64,000 nucleotides of DNA from Grimontia indica. Lineage in GTDB: Bacteria > Pseudomonadota > Gammaproteobacteria > Enterobacterales > Vibrionaceae. Positions 63,924 through 64,000 of the stretch are shown here, one piece after another; within the stretch, counting starts at the first letter, position 1; every line of letters starts with the position of its first letter. Below the pieces are notes generated by a model. That model saw only the letters and a list, made by a program, of their open reading frames with translations, searched no databases and was not told the DNA's origin. The DNA lies in the NCBI RefSeq assembly GCF_000333895.2, contig NZ_ANFM02000011.1, forward strand, positions 1-64,000, written 5' to 3'. Made by a program: the position numbers and the translations under genes.

Positions 63924-64000
63924 CCTTGGCTCCAATACTTCTCGTTGTATCGAATCATGCTTTGCACTTCTTCGACATAAGCTTGGCCGCGTTCAGAATA
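63920..64000 (-). CDS. C-terminal end of an unknown gene, cut by the window edge
   Basis: The minus-strand frame is open from the window end for 26 codons (last residues RYNEKYWSQG) and stops at TGA 63920-63922, overlapping the DUF2987 start (ATGA). Codon pattern and coupling suggest a real gene that continues outside the window; product not recognised. Confidence 0.6.
   Translation of the reverse strand, partial: YSERGQAYVEEVQSMIRYNEKYWSQG

Noticed and set aside
1-64000. CRISPR arrays, insertion sequences or rRNA genes
   Set aside because: No direct-repeat arrays, transposase genes or rRNA sequence were seen in the window.

Overview
The window looks like the replication-terminus region of the main chromosome of a marine gammaproteobacterium of the Vibrionaceae or a close relative. 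Gene families and order support this: pepN-DUF2835-NAD-glutamate dehydrogenase-pyrD-zapC-rlmKL-uup-DUF3466-rmf-fabA-lonH-matP on the left, and ccoNOQP-ccoH-ccoI-ccoS-TauE/SafE-fnr-uspE-ttcA-DUF2987 on the right. A dif-like XerCD recombination site lies at 37514-37541. Four exact matches to the MatP site consensus (GTGACRNYGTCAC) lie at 19550, 45170, 48263 and 49166. FtsK-orienting KOPS octamers on both sides of dif point toward it. No species name can be assigned from the sequence alone.

Layout: 1-21350 is core genome (aminopeptidase, large glutamate dehydrogenase, pyrimidine synthesis, division, rRNA methylation, ABC-F, ribosome hibernation, unsaturated fatty acid synthesis, Ter organisation). 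21500-26150 is an RNA-repair locus: RtcR (CARF/sigma-54 activator) on the minus strand, then on the plus strand a sigma-54-like promoter, an intergenic RNA region with three tRNA-like modules and a long hairpin, a slipin and the RNA ligase RtcB. 26350-29150 is a VIT/vWA sortase substrate with its own sortase. 29300-37400 is an accessory stretch: DJ-1/PfpI protein, CPT-like kinase, GNAT, chemoreceptor, beta-barrel, c-type cytochrome, two phage-like small membrane proteins, a DUF2971 protein and a frameshifted gene beside dif. 37770-48270 is a divergent Calvin-Benson cluster: FBPase, phosphoribulokinase, class II aldolase and an inositol-phosphatase-family protein on the minus strand; form I RuBisCO large and small subunits, CbbQ, CbbO and a LysR regulator on the plus strand. 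48310-51590 is a hybrid histidine kinase overlapping a FIST-domain protein, the layout of NosP/NahK nitric-oxide sensing pairs. 53160-61000 is the cbb3 oxidase with its assembly genes and Fnr; uspE, ttcA and DUF2987 follow, with a partial gene at the right edge.

How parts work together: the RNA-repair locus would be switched on by RtcR after RNA damage and ligate broken RNA with RtcB; the tRNA-like RNAs are encoded in the same transcription unit and two of them appear unable to decode. The Calvin genes supply PRK and RuBisCO with activase-type chaperones; other cycle enzymes would have to come from central metabolism outside the window. Fnr probably controls itself (FNR box at 60222) and perhaps the cbb3 oxidase operon. 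MatP, its sites, dif and KOPS are the chromosome-segregation signals of the terminus, and the Calvin cluster and phage-like debris sit directly next to dif, where filamentous phages such as CTXphi integrate in Vibrio cholerae.
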